A stretch of 64,000 nt of DNA, taken from Thelonectria olida (taxonomy: Eukaryota > Ascomycota > Sordariomycetes > Hypocreales > Nectriaceae). Made by a program: the position numbers and the translations under genes. The stretch covers positions 930,001-994,000 of the forward strand of contig JAGPYM010000008.1 in the NCBI GenBank assembly GCA_020736575.1, written 5' to 3'. The notes under the pieces are model-generated. The model saw nothing but the letters and a program-made list of their open reading frames with translations, did not search any database and was not told the DNA's origin. Positions 34,531 through 44,227 of this stretch are shown one piece after another; position 1 is the stretch's first letter; each line of letters opens with the position of its first letter.

Positions 34531-34573
34531 GAGGTACCTCGGGACCCCTGACGCACCTGCCTCGAGGTACCTC
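34531..34573. promoter_or_regulatory. Palindrome pair GAGGTACCTC x2, ACL2 side
   Basis: Copies at 34531-34540 and 34564-34573, 33 bp start to start. They lie about 760-800 bp before the ACL2 ATG, or about 400 bp before the presumed leader exon. Confidence 0.65.
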
Positions 34574-37184
34574 CCGCCTTTGCTGCAGCTCAAGGGCGCC
34601 CTTGCTGGTTTGCTGGGGCCGACCAGCACGCGGAACCCAAAGAGAACAAAAGTCTTGGGGTCTCGGGTGTGTCCCCAAAACCGCTGGGCAGGCACTCCAT
34701 AACGTTACCCTCTCCAAGTATCGGTACCTCTCACAAATCAAATGGAAACGACCACAACCGAAAAGAAGCTCATCCCCAGCTGTTGAGTGCCAAGTGGATC
34801 GCACCCCGACACGACATTTGACATTCGACACGATAACCCGCCGAAAACCGCAGCGACCATCGCACACTACACGCCGCTCAATTTCCCCCGAATTTGGATC
34901 AATTTCTCTCGGTGGTTTTCTCTTGTTTGCTTGGGGAATTATCTTGGGGTGGCTATCGGCTGTTAAACCAAAGCAGCCTCGTTGAGCCCAAGGGGGCGAG
35001 TCGCGTGAGAGGGAGGGTGGGAATGAAATGGAATGCTGGGGAAGATTTCTGGCCCTCCGACGGCTGCTAGGATGGCGGAAGTACCTCTCCGCTGAACTTG
35101 CGATGGATCCCAACTTGAGACAATCCGGTTGACAGGAGCGAGCCTTCAACGGACTTGGGAAGCATGGGTTTGAGGCTTGAGGCTTGAGGCTTAAACGCAG
35201 GTTCGGACTCCGGGGAGGATGCGCAAGTGTGCTCAGCACCATGATGTCGTTGGAATGCTGTGGATAGATCCGATTCAGCCTCGGGCCGGAGCTCTCCCGA
35301 TGGACGTTTGACAGCAGTTCCCGGAGACAACTTGCACCTATGGATGGCCTTTGGCAATGCATCTTATCTCAGATGCAAGCTTCGGCGCCCCCCCGATGGA
35401 CGCAGCTGGCCCTTTTGCGTTCAACATCCCGTGCCTGAACGGGATTTCACCGCACCTCCACTGCTTCAGAAGGTGAGCTTACAGTGGTCGACCTAGCGCT
35501 ACAGTGGGTGGTCAGCGGCTTTTGGACGCCCCTCTGCGCTAATCTGGACCCCATCCGCCCAATCCAATTCTCATCGCGGGGCTCATCCCTCTCAAAGCCC
35601 ACTGCGCCCACCTCGCCCACCCGACACCTCAGACCTACAATACCGGATGGTAACGGAAAGAAAGTGATTGCTTTTATCCATTGAGCTCCGAGCTTCGGTG
35701 GAGGCGGAGAGAAATCCTGTCACGAAAAGGTCACATACTGGTGGAATTGGTTGAGAGAAGTTTTTCTCGTGCAAAATCGCGGCTGTTACAGAGTGCTCCA
35801 ATTGAGTTACTGTCCGGGTAGCTTGGAGATTGGCGACGCTATGTTCCACCCCTCCCTTTGGATCCTTGAATGGATGTTGAGTGATGGAATGTCACTGTTT
35901 TCAGGAAGGGTCTTTGCGTCTTCCAGCCAACACGAGTCACGAAGCCACCCAAATTAAATCGCCTGTCTCTGCGTTATCAGCTGCGAGGGAAGCTGACCGC
36001 TGCGAACATGGCGAGACCTACCTGACCATTGGGATTCTGGCCTTTGGAAATAGGGGCTGACTGAGATGCACGGGGCTGAACGTTTTGGGGGTGTGATGAT
36101 CCAACCCTTGAGATCATCGTGAAGATGGCGTACGCAAGGGTGCCTGCAAGCTGCCGACGGTTGGCCAACGTGGAATCCGGCTCAGTTGAGGTGCAAATAG
36201 TCTCCCCGCCATTTCTTGCTCGCACAGCTTGTTGCAAAGAGCCATTGGATCTTAGTACAAGTGTATTAGGATGTTTCTCTTCTGCCTTCTGGCCTCTGTT
36301 GTGGGATTCCGGCCTGTCCTGACCCACGATCTTACCCTTCTCTCGGTGCTTTGCGAAAGAGGCTGTGGTGGGGGGAAATCTGCCGACCGACTCAACCCCT
36401 CCAAGTACTGGTACTTGATGTACATCTACGACTCCCGTCTCTCCCACACTGCATGATGCCTGATAACGTCAGAGCTCGTGCAAAACTCGGGCAATTGAAG
36501 CTTCAACCTAGGTATGTATGCAAAACCACGGGCGGGACATGGACCCCAGCATCGGCACTGTACTTCGTACATGCCTTTTGCATTGCATCCGGGCGTTCAC
36601 AGTCGGCGTGGCCGGCGTGGGATTCAACAAGATCGAAAAGAGGATCCAAGGGGAGAGAACAACATCCCCAAAAAAATCATGCCCCAACTCTCAACTAGTT
36701 CGGGCTTCACGACGCTACGCACCCGCGCCAAGATTCGCCTCCACGCTTCGGCCACCGTTGAATTCGACCTCAATTCCTGAGTCTTGTACACGGACTCCGA
36801 ACAGGGAAGTATGTATTGTTGGTCACGCTACGGATAAGACAATCGAAAACCGTTGGGCACCGGAGAAGAAGACAACGGATGGAAGAGCAATTGCCTTGAC
36901 ACAGGATCACAAGGAAAGTTTTTTTTTGGGTTCTTCCTTCGGCGCCGATTTGGAGGGCAGCTTTTACGTAGCTCGTGCAGCATTCGGTGTCCACCGCCGA
37001 TGCGCGGGAATGGAAGCGGATGCTGGGCAAGTACCCGTACCCGGGCACTTGCACTGACTGGGGACAAAGGGCAGCCACCTCATGGTCAAGGTACCTTCGT
37101 TGGAGCTGGCTTACCCCACTCCACTTTGTGGTGGGAGGCGGCCCCTGGCGCTTCTAGGGCAGCAGCTTCCTGACAAGCTTCCCT

Positions 37185-37227
37185 GAGGTACCTCCCGTCC
37201 CGGAGGGGGAGTTGCGGGAGGTACCTC
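37185..37227. promoter_or_regulatory. Palindrome pair GAGGTACCTC x2, ACL1 side
   Basis: Copies at 37185-37194 and 37218-37227, again exactly 33 bp start to start, about 416-458 bp before the ACL1 ATG. The 23-bp spacers differ from the other pair apart from GC-richness. Confidence 0.65.
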
Positions 37228-37642
37228 GCCTGCCACACACCACACACCCCCAGCACCACCCGCCAGCACCAGCCAATGCCCACCCACGCAGCCTTGCTCG
37301 AGTTCAACGAACCCAGTCCAGCTCACCCGCCCACCACCACTTCAGGACAATCCCTCCTGAAATCTTGCGCTCCTCTCTTCCTCCCCGCCCCTCGTCATTT
37401 CTACCATTGTTCAACTTGAGGTTCTGTCTTTCAAACCTCTCCTCCCGTTGATTCTTTCTCCTCCCAGACTACATCTTCCTCATCCTCTTTTCTAATTCCT
37501 CGAGCCTCCCCCTCTTGAGCTCAGAGCGTCTCTCCTCCTTCAGCTTCTGTTGCTGACTTGGGTTTCTTCTTTTTTTCTTTACCCTTCAACTCAATCCTCA
37601 GACCCTGTCTCAATCACACGAATCGAACTCGACTCTTTCGCA

Positions 37643-39677
37643 ATGGCTCCCGCTACTACCAACTTGTCGGCCAACGACAACATCCAGCGATTCCCGGCTC
37701 CCAGCCGACCGCTGAGCCCTCTCCCCGCCCATGCTCTCTTCACCGACAAGACGCGATGCTTCGTCTACGGTCTTCAGCCCAGAGCCGTCCAGGGCATGCT
37801 TGATTTCGACTTCATCTGCAAGCGCGCCAAGCCCTCGGTCGCCGGCATCATTTACACTTTTGGCGGCCAGTTCGTCAGCAAGATGTACTGGGGCACCAGT
37901 GAGACTCTGCTGCCCGTCTACCAGCAGGTCGACAAGGCCGCGAGCAAGCACCCCGACGTTGATGTCGTCGTAAACTTCGCCTCGTCGCGAAGTGTCTACA
38001 GCTCTACCATGGAGCTTATGGAGTACCCCCAGATCAAGACCATCGCCATTATTGCCGAGGGTGTTCCTGAGCGAGTAAGTTAACTGTCAATTGCGGGAAG
38101 AAAACGTCCTAGAAGCCCGCACACAAGAGCTAATCAAACTCCTGCAGCGAGCTCGCGAGATCGCCCATGTCGCCAAGAAGAAGGGCGTCACCATCATTGG
38201 TCCCGCCACTGTCGGTGGAATCAAGCCCGGCAGCTTCAAGATCGGTAACACTGGTGGCATGATGGACAACATTGTCGCCTCCAAGCTCTACCGCAAGGGT
38301 TCTGTTGGTTACGTCTCTAAGTCCGGTGGCATGTCCAACGAGCTCAACAACATCATTTCCGCCAACACCGATGGTGTCTACGAGGGTATTGCCATTGGTG
38401 GTGACCGATATCCCGGTACCACCTTTATTGACCATCTTCTGCGCTATCAGGCCGACCCCGAGTGCAAGATCCTCGTCCTCCTTGGTGAGGTCGGTGGTGT
38501 CGAAGAGTATAAGGTGATCGATGCCGTCAAGCAGGGCGTCATCACCAAGCCCATTGTCGCCTGGGCTATTGGCACTTGTGCTAGCATGTTCAAGACTGAG
38601 GTTCAGTTTGGTCACGCCGGCTCTTTTGCCAACTCCCAGCTCGAGACCGCCTCCATGAAGAACCAGCAGATGCGCGAAGCTGGTTTCCACGTTCCTAACA
38701 CCTTCGAGGACCTCCCCGACCTACTCAAGTCTGTTTACGACAAGCTCGTTAAGGAGGGTACCGTCGTTCCCCAGCCTGAGCCCGTTGTTCCCAAGATCCC
38801 CATTGACTACGCCTGGGCTCAAGAGCTTGGCCTCATCCGAAAGCCTGCTGCCTTCATCTCCACCATTTCTGATGACCGTGGCCAAGAGCTTCTCTACGCC
38901 GGTATGCCCATCTCTGACGTCTTCAGAGAGGATATCGGCATCGGTGGTGTCATGTCTCTCCTGTGGTTCCGTCGCCGCCTGCCTCCCTACGCCTCCAAGT
39001 TCCTCGAGATGGTTCTCATGCTCACTGCCGACCACGGTCCCGCCGTGTCTGGTGCCATGAACACTATCATTACCACCCGTGCCGGCAAGGACCTCATCAG
39101 TGCTCTTGTCTCTGGTCTCTTGACCATTGGTTCCCGATTTGGTGGTGCCCTTGACGGTGCTGCTGAGGAGTTCACCAAGGCTTTCGACAAGGGTCTTAGC
39201 CCCCGTGAGTTCGTTGACGGTATGCGTAAGGCCAATAAGCTCATCCCCGGTATCGGTCACCGTGTCAAGTCGCGAAACAACCCTGACTTGCGTGTTGAGC
39301 TGGTTAAGGAGTACGTCCTGGCCAAGTTCCCCAGCCACAAGCTGCTCGATTACGCCCTGGCTGTCGAGACTGTTACCACCTCCAAGAAGGACAACCTGAT
39401 CCTCAACGTCGACGGCTGTATTGCTGTCTGCTTCGTCGATCTCCTCCGTAACTGTGGTGCCTTCTCTGCCGAGGAGGCCGAGGACTACCTCAAGATGGGA
39501 GTTCTCAACGGTCTCTTCGTTCTCGGCCGAAGCATTGGTCTTATTGCCCACTACCTTGATCAGAAGCGCCTGCGCACTGGTCTGTACCGCCACCCCTGGG
39601 ACGACATCACCTACCTCCTGCCTAACCTGCGGGAGGGTGCCCCTGGTGCTGAGGGTCGTGTGGAAGTCTCTCTCTAA
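37643..39677 (+). CDS. ACL1: ATP-citrate lyase subunit 1 (catalytic, citrate-synthase-like C-terminus)
   Basis: Exons 37643-38074 and 38148-39677, 653 aa. CoA-ligase part: [37 protein letters not shown]; the phospho-histidine is His300 in [17 protein letters not shown]. The citrate-synthase-like part includes [36 protein letters not shown] and the C-terminal [12 protein letters not shown]. It forms the hetero-oligomeric lyase with Acl2 and supplies cytosolic acetyl-CoA for lipids, sterols and protein acetylation. Codon use is strongly biased to C-ending codons, as in highly expressed genes, which also creates long spurious antisense ORFs. Confidence 0.96.
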
Positions 39678-40677
39678 GGTCAATCGCGCAACGACGTTAA
39701 TGCAAGTAAGGATTAGAGACAAGGCGTAGTGTGCATTTTATGATTTAGTGCCATCGCCTAGAGGCGGGAGGAAAAGCGGAAGGCTGTATGAGAATTCCCG
39801 ATACAATGTAACCAGTGCTAGGAGGCCAATGGAGCTCTCCAAATTACTCGTTTGATCATAGACATTTGAATTTCCCTCTTTTTGGTGACGATGTGATTGG
39901 TCAATTCCAGAGTAGTCATGTCATGATGGACTTGTTGTTGTAGGTACTTGGTGAATGGCGAACGTAGAGCTCAGCGGTACAGGTTACTAGTTGGATACAA
40001 GTGTCGATCCAAAGCACTACCTACTTACCAATGCATCTTGCTCGAACCTCTTCCTTATTAGGCAACTACTTTGCATAGATGGTGATGTTGCTTGAACGTA
40101 TCAATATGTCATGTGCACTAATATGTGTCGGGACATCCTTCTCGGGACCCGAGTAGTCAGCTCTCTCATCAAAGCCACGGAGACCGAGCATCCAAACTGA
40201 AGTTCCAAGTTATCATGAGCCAACGGTGCCTCTGCGACAGAAATAACTAACCAATCGTATCATTTTGACTGGTTTACAACCTAAACGGCCTCCGTCTCGT
40301 CGAGGAGCAGTTGCTCGCGTGTATCAAGAGACTCTGAAGGGTGCTGGGTCACATGACGCCCTGACGGGACGGATTTGTTCGCGGCCCGCAGAAAGTCTTG
40401 GCGTAGGTGGATTTTGTTCGGCTGGTGCTTTCATGTAGCGGACCACGGGCGAACCGACGGCCAGAGTGCGTTTGCGAATACCTCCTCCAATTGCTGCGAA
40501 GACGATTCCTTTGGCGGCATCGAGAGTAAGTACATCACTCAAATACCCCCCCTGAAAGCTCAATGGCAATCTAACATGGCCCTCCCAGTCCTCGAATCGC
40601 TCCAATCCTCGCGCTCCCGAACCTCCCCTCGCCGAGTCCGTTCTCTCCCCTCTCTGCGAGACAAACGCAAAAAAGCC
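39678..40677. other. Intergenic region ACL1 3' end / MRPL33 promoter and leader
   Basis: 1 kb. The first half is AT-richer and suits an ACL1 3' UTR. The second half carries the MRPL33 promoter and a leader intron (40526-40588). Confidence 0.45.
40526..40588 (+). other. Probable 5' UTR intron of MRPL33
   Basis: Donor GTAAGT at 40526, branch point CTAAC at 40571-40575, acceptor CCCAG ending at 40588. It contains the in-frame upstream ATG at 40576, so splicing removes that start. Confidence 0.6.
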
Positions 40678-40941
40678 ATGTCATACTTCCGAATCACACT
40701 TCAGCGCTCGGCAATTGGCCTGCCCGAGCGCACGCGCGGCGTGCTCGCGGCGCTCGGCCTGCGGCGCCGCATGCAGACCGTCTTCCACCCGGTGCACCCG
40801 CAGTTCGCGGGTATGATCCTCAAAGTCAAGGAGCTGGTGCGCGTGCAGGAGGTGGAGCGCCGCCTGACCAAGCAGGAGGTCAAGATGGAGCGGACGCCGG
40901 ATGCTGGGTTCTATGTTGAGAAGGCTGTGCCGCGGGCATGA
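40678..40941 (+). CDS. MRPL33: Mitochondrial large ribosomal subunit protein uL30m
   Basis: 87 aa from the ATG at 40678 ([19 protein letters not shown]). The L30 fold is seen as [40 protein letters not shown] and [13 protein letters not shown]. Yeast Mrpl33 is 86 aa and starts at the same place (VFYKVTLSRSLIG), so the short form is preferred. If the leader intron is retained, an in-frame ATG at 40576 adds 34 Arg/Ser-rich residues resembling a presequence. Confidence 0.85.
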   Translation: MSYFRITLQRSAIGLPERTRGVLAALGLRRRMQTVFHPVHPQFAGMILKVKELVRVQEVERRLTKQEVKMERTPDAGFYVEKAVPRA

Positions 40942-41440
40942 ACGATGGTGGTGTAGGAGAACGGCTTTGGATTTTGAAGCAAGCAAGAGAGAACTGAGGC
41001 GAGAGGAATGGAGAAAATACTAGGAGAGAAGAAAGGGAGGAGATGGATGTACCATAATGTAACGACTTCTGTACAAAAGATGAAGCTGGTAGGCTTGCCA
41101 AAAATCACAATACGTCAAATTTTACCACATGGTTCACGATGCTTCATGAATACCATCTCTTGGATATCGAGAACCCCGATCGCGTTTACCCAGGAAAGAC
41201 AATAAAACAAGTACATATCCTCTGCTATCCTACAAGTGTTCCAGTCATTTCCCGTAACTGCCTCCCAAACTACACGTGGACTCGATGGCCTCGACTGGCC
41301 CAGATTAAGTGTCACGCGGTGTAGATACCACTCTATCCCAGACCTTTCCTCCGGCCGTTGAAATGTACTACCGATGCCAGAGAAGGCTGCTCAGACCAAA
41401 AACACCATGTCCCGACCGCCGCATTTAGAGAAGAGATGGC
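40942..41440. other. Convergent intergenic region
   Basis: 499 bp between the MRPL33 and EAF3 stops; nothing coding seen. Confidence 0.4.
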
Positions 41441-43588
41441 CTAGACACTACGGGCCTTGTCGATGTACTCCTGAGACGGAGTTTCGTACTCACTCACGAA
41501 ATAAGTCTCAGAGTTCCTGCCCAGCCAGACGGTGAACTTGCCGATCTCTTCTTTGAGCCGTCCCACGGACTGTTGATCCATGTTGGTTTGGGCCAAGAGT
41601 TCGGGCAGAGAGACTGCCATGAGTTAGCAATGAGTCCACCTGATTGATGACTAGAATACACCCACCGATCAAACGAGCTAGATGTTCTGCGCCGTATACG
41701 TCGCAGACGGTTTTGTATTCCGAGCTGTCATCTGCGTTCTCCCACAAAGTTCGTACATCCATGTATTGGTGACGCTCGAAGCTGAAGAAAGGTTAGCATC
41801 AGCCGTCACTCAGAAATCGGCGGGAGCGTTTGTACCGGTAAAGCAATATCCTACTAAGGGCCTTCTCAAAGTACTCGCGGAGACCCGCCACCACCTCCTC
41901 CAGAATATCCATGCTAGAGAAACCCTCTTCTCGCTGTGGCTTTTCATGGGCAAGATACTCTTCCAGAATCTTGGAGACAGGCTTGTTGTGAGGGAGTGGC
42001 ACAAGCTGGTTGTTTTTTGTGATGTTCTCCCAGTCGTCTACAAGCATAGCCTGAACGTGATCAGGGACGGGGATCTGGATCATGACCTTGTTGTGGAAGG
42101 TATCCTCCTATAGACCTAGTTAGCATCGTGGACCAGATAATGCCGACAAATGTTCAGGCACGAAATCAGGTTCAGCGGCGAAAACAAGAACCGCTTGGTT
42201 CCTAGGCGGTGGTGATAAAGACAAGGCATACAGTTGGGTCTTTTCCCTTTTCGGTAGATCCTATAGCCGACTTTCGTTTGGGACGACCCCGGCCGGCTGT
42301 GGGCTTTTCGGCCTTTGGCTGCTCCTGAATCTGTTCATCGTCCCGCGGCCAGGTGTAATGGTCATCAGAGTCGTTTTTGCCAGGGGGTGAGAGATAATTG
42401 TGATCCTTCCCGGGGCGCTTGAGGAGATGATCAGGCGCTTCGTCAAGGTGGTTGATTTTGAGCGTCTTGGGCGTGCAGGTCTCAGAAGCAAGGCTGGGTG
42501 TAGATGCATGAGAACCAGCAGAGGCCGAGGACTCCTGGTTGGCCCGAGACGTAGAAGATCGCAAACGCCTCATGGTGATGGGGACGTTACCAAAGTGCCG
42601 AACAGGTACTGAAATGCACGAAGAGCGTCGAGACAAAGAGGTGACGGTGGTGTTGCTTGTGTTGTGCAGGGCACAGTACGTATGCGGGGCTAGACAAAGA
42701 AAAACAGAAATGGAAGACGCCTCCTTTTGCGTCGTGCATTTCATGCGAAAGCTTCGGCGGAGAAAAACAATACAGATAACGGCCGTTGATAAAACGTGGC
42801 TGCTTGCTGTCGGGGAGAGAAATGCTAGAGTGATGGAGCGTCGTGGGAGAAATGTGTGAATGGCCCGTTGCAGACGCAGTAGAATTGCAGACTGAGCCTT
42901 GCCCATTTAAAAAGCGGCAACAACCGAGTATCTGCTCCGAGGCAATGGATACTGCGCCAAGAGGAGAAGGCTCGATCTTGGTCGCAGACAACAGAACAGG
43001 ACAGGACCTCTTCACTTGGATGAGTGTGTCCAGGTCGTCAACCAGCCTCGCCACTCTCCCCTCAGCCCAGCACTACTTGGACCATGGAGATGGAGATGAG
43101 CAATGCGTGGGAGGGGAAGCGAAATTCTCAAAGAGGACATCCCCAAAAAAGGAAAGCAAGTTCACACAAGGGAATCATCTCACCTGCTCGAGTTCCCAGT
43201 CCTTGCCACGACGTCCACCTCGACTCCCCTGGACCGTGGCAGAGCCCGCCCGCTCCTCGCTCACTCTTGCCGACTCGGGGCCACCACGGCCGAGTTTCTT
43301 GGGCTGCTTCGTGCTTCTCTGCATGTTATGCTTCAGTTGCGCGTGAAGCTGCGCCGCCAGCTCCTTGTGCTCGTCGTCAAAGGGGCGGATGCGATCTCGC
43401 ATGACCCAGTCGTCCCAGGTGTTTTTCCAGCCCTTGTAGTGAACCTTGTAGCGAAAGCCGTCCTCGGGCTGTTCGGCCGGCTGCACGTCCATAATCTTAG
43501 CCTCGTAGAGCATGTCCATATGGAAGCAGAGGACTTTTTCGTCCTTTTTGAACTGCGCCGGGGCCGGCTGTTGGCGTGCAGGAGCCAT
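41441..43588 (-). CDS. EAF3: Chromatin modification protein Eaf3 (MRG15 family)
   Basis: Exons 43588-43184, 42534-42232, 42107-41836, 41781-41666 and 41613-41441, 422 aa (yeast Eaf3: 401). Chromodomain at about 14-75 with VLCFHMDMLYEAKI and VHYKGWKNTWDDWV; a disordered linker with an AT-hook-like GRGRPKRKS; MRG domain from about 236 (VPDHVQAMLVDDWENITKN, LLYRFERHQYMDV, VYGAEHLARLIVSLPEL). It recruits the NuA4 acetyltransferase and the Rpd3S deacetylase to H3K36-methylated chromatin. The intron between chromodomain and linker (43183-42535) is 649 nt, and its acceptor follows an in-frame ATG at 42573. Confidence 0.88.
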
Positions 43589-44108
43589 GTTGACGATGCT
43601 CGAACCTGGAGCCCCTCAGATATGAAGAAGCGGTGTGCGGTTTGCAGTTGAAAGGGAAGGGTTTGTGATTGGCGCAAATGGAGAGACTGTGATGGTATGA
43701 ATGAGGACGAGTTTGGAGTTGATGGTGAGAATCAAGGTCTGAGTTATGCTGCGGATGGGATGAATTTCCCCGTTGATAGTACAGTGCTGCAAATTCAATG
43801 CACACGGTAAGGCTCGACGGCTGCCCACTGCGGTGATGTGCCTTTCATTGTGGCAGGTCACTAATAACGCGACGCGACTGGAAGAGCAAGCCACAAACCC
43901 GGTACGATAAGATAAGGAGGTGGGAGTACAAGGTACGAGCGGGTTGACCAATTCACAGCGCGTTACCCCCCTGGAACATCCGACATGATCGGCCCCTGTT
44001 GTGCGTACCTGGCAGTTGTAGCCGAGCCCCAACGACCCCTCCATCCCATCCATTACCCCACGCTCCAGGAGTGACCTCTCCCTCCCGCCCGATTTCGCAA
44101 ACAACCGG

Positions 44109-44115
44109 TGAGTCA
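44109..44115. promoter_or_regulatory. CPC1/Gcn4-type site TGAGTCA
   Basis: Exact match to the TGA(C/G)TCA bZIP site, 113 bp before the LYS2 start; amino-acid biosynthesis genes in fungi are controlled through such sites. Confidence 0.55.
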
Positions 44116-44159
44116 ATTGGTCAGAGCCAAGTCTTCAAAAACTTTTTGGCCCGCGGCCC

Positions 44160-44180
44160 ATGATCTCGAATTCTCCCTGA
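44160..44180 (+). other. Minute uORF in the LYS2 leader
   Basis: ATG plus five codons (MISNSP) and a TGA, ending 47 nt before the LYS2 ATG; only relevant if the transcript starts upstream of 44160. Confidence 0.35.
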
Positions 44181-44227
44181 ACAACCATTCACTTCACTCC
44201 AACTCGGCATCTGAGAATACATTCAGC

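Larger units (their letters stand above)
33774..37642. promoter_or_regulatory. 3.9-kb bidirectional region between ACL2 and ACL1
   Basis: Divergent control region of the two lyase subunits. It holds two pairs of a perfect 10-bp palindrome (listed separately), related elements CGGTACCTC (34722-34730) and AAGGTACCTT (37088-37097), and a long pyrimidine-rich leader before ACL1 (about 37340-37620). A 305-codon ORF on the minus strand (35362-34445) has no coding character. Confidence 0.6.
43589..44227. promoter_or_regulatory. Divergent intergenic region, EAF3 / LYS2
   Basis: 639 bp. The LYS2 side carries TGAGTCA (44109-44115) and a 6-codon uORF (44160-44180). No other gene seen. Confidence 0.55.

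Noticed and set aside
34445..35362. 305-codon ORF on the minus strand between ACL2 and ACL1
   Set aside because: Composition is Arg/Pro/Ser/Cys-rich with no motif, it spans the palindrome pair, and codon use lacks the C-ending bias of the neighbours; likely a chance opening in GC-rich DNA.
38721..39722. 333-codon antisense ORF inside ACL1
   Set aside because: Explained by the strong codon bias of ACL1, which removes stops from an antisense frame; no start context or family signal.
40324..40605. Minus-strand ORF opposite the MRPL33 promoter ([18 protein letters not shown])
   Set aside because: Reasonable codon choice but no family, and it overlaps the MRPL33 leader intron; kept out for lack of support.
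42587..43054. 155-codon ORF within the large EAF3 intron
   Set aside because: Cys/His/Ser-rich without domain; better read as intron sequence.
43616..44116. 166-codon minus-strand ORF between EAF3 and LYS2
   Set aside because: Lies in the divergent promoter region, mixed composition and no family match.
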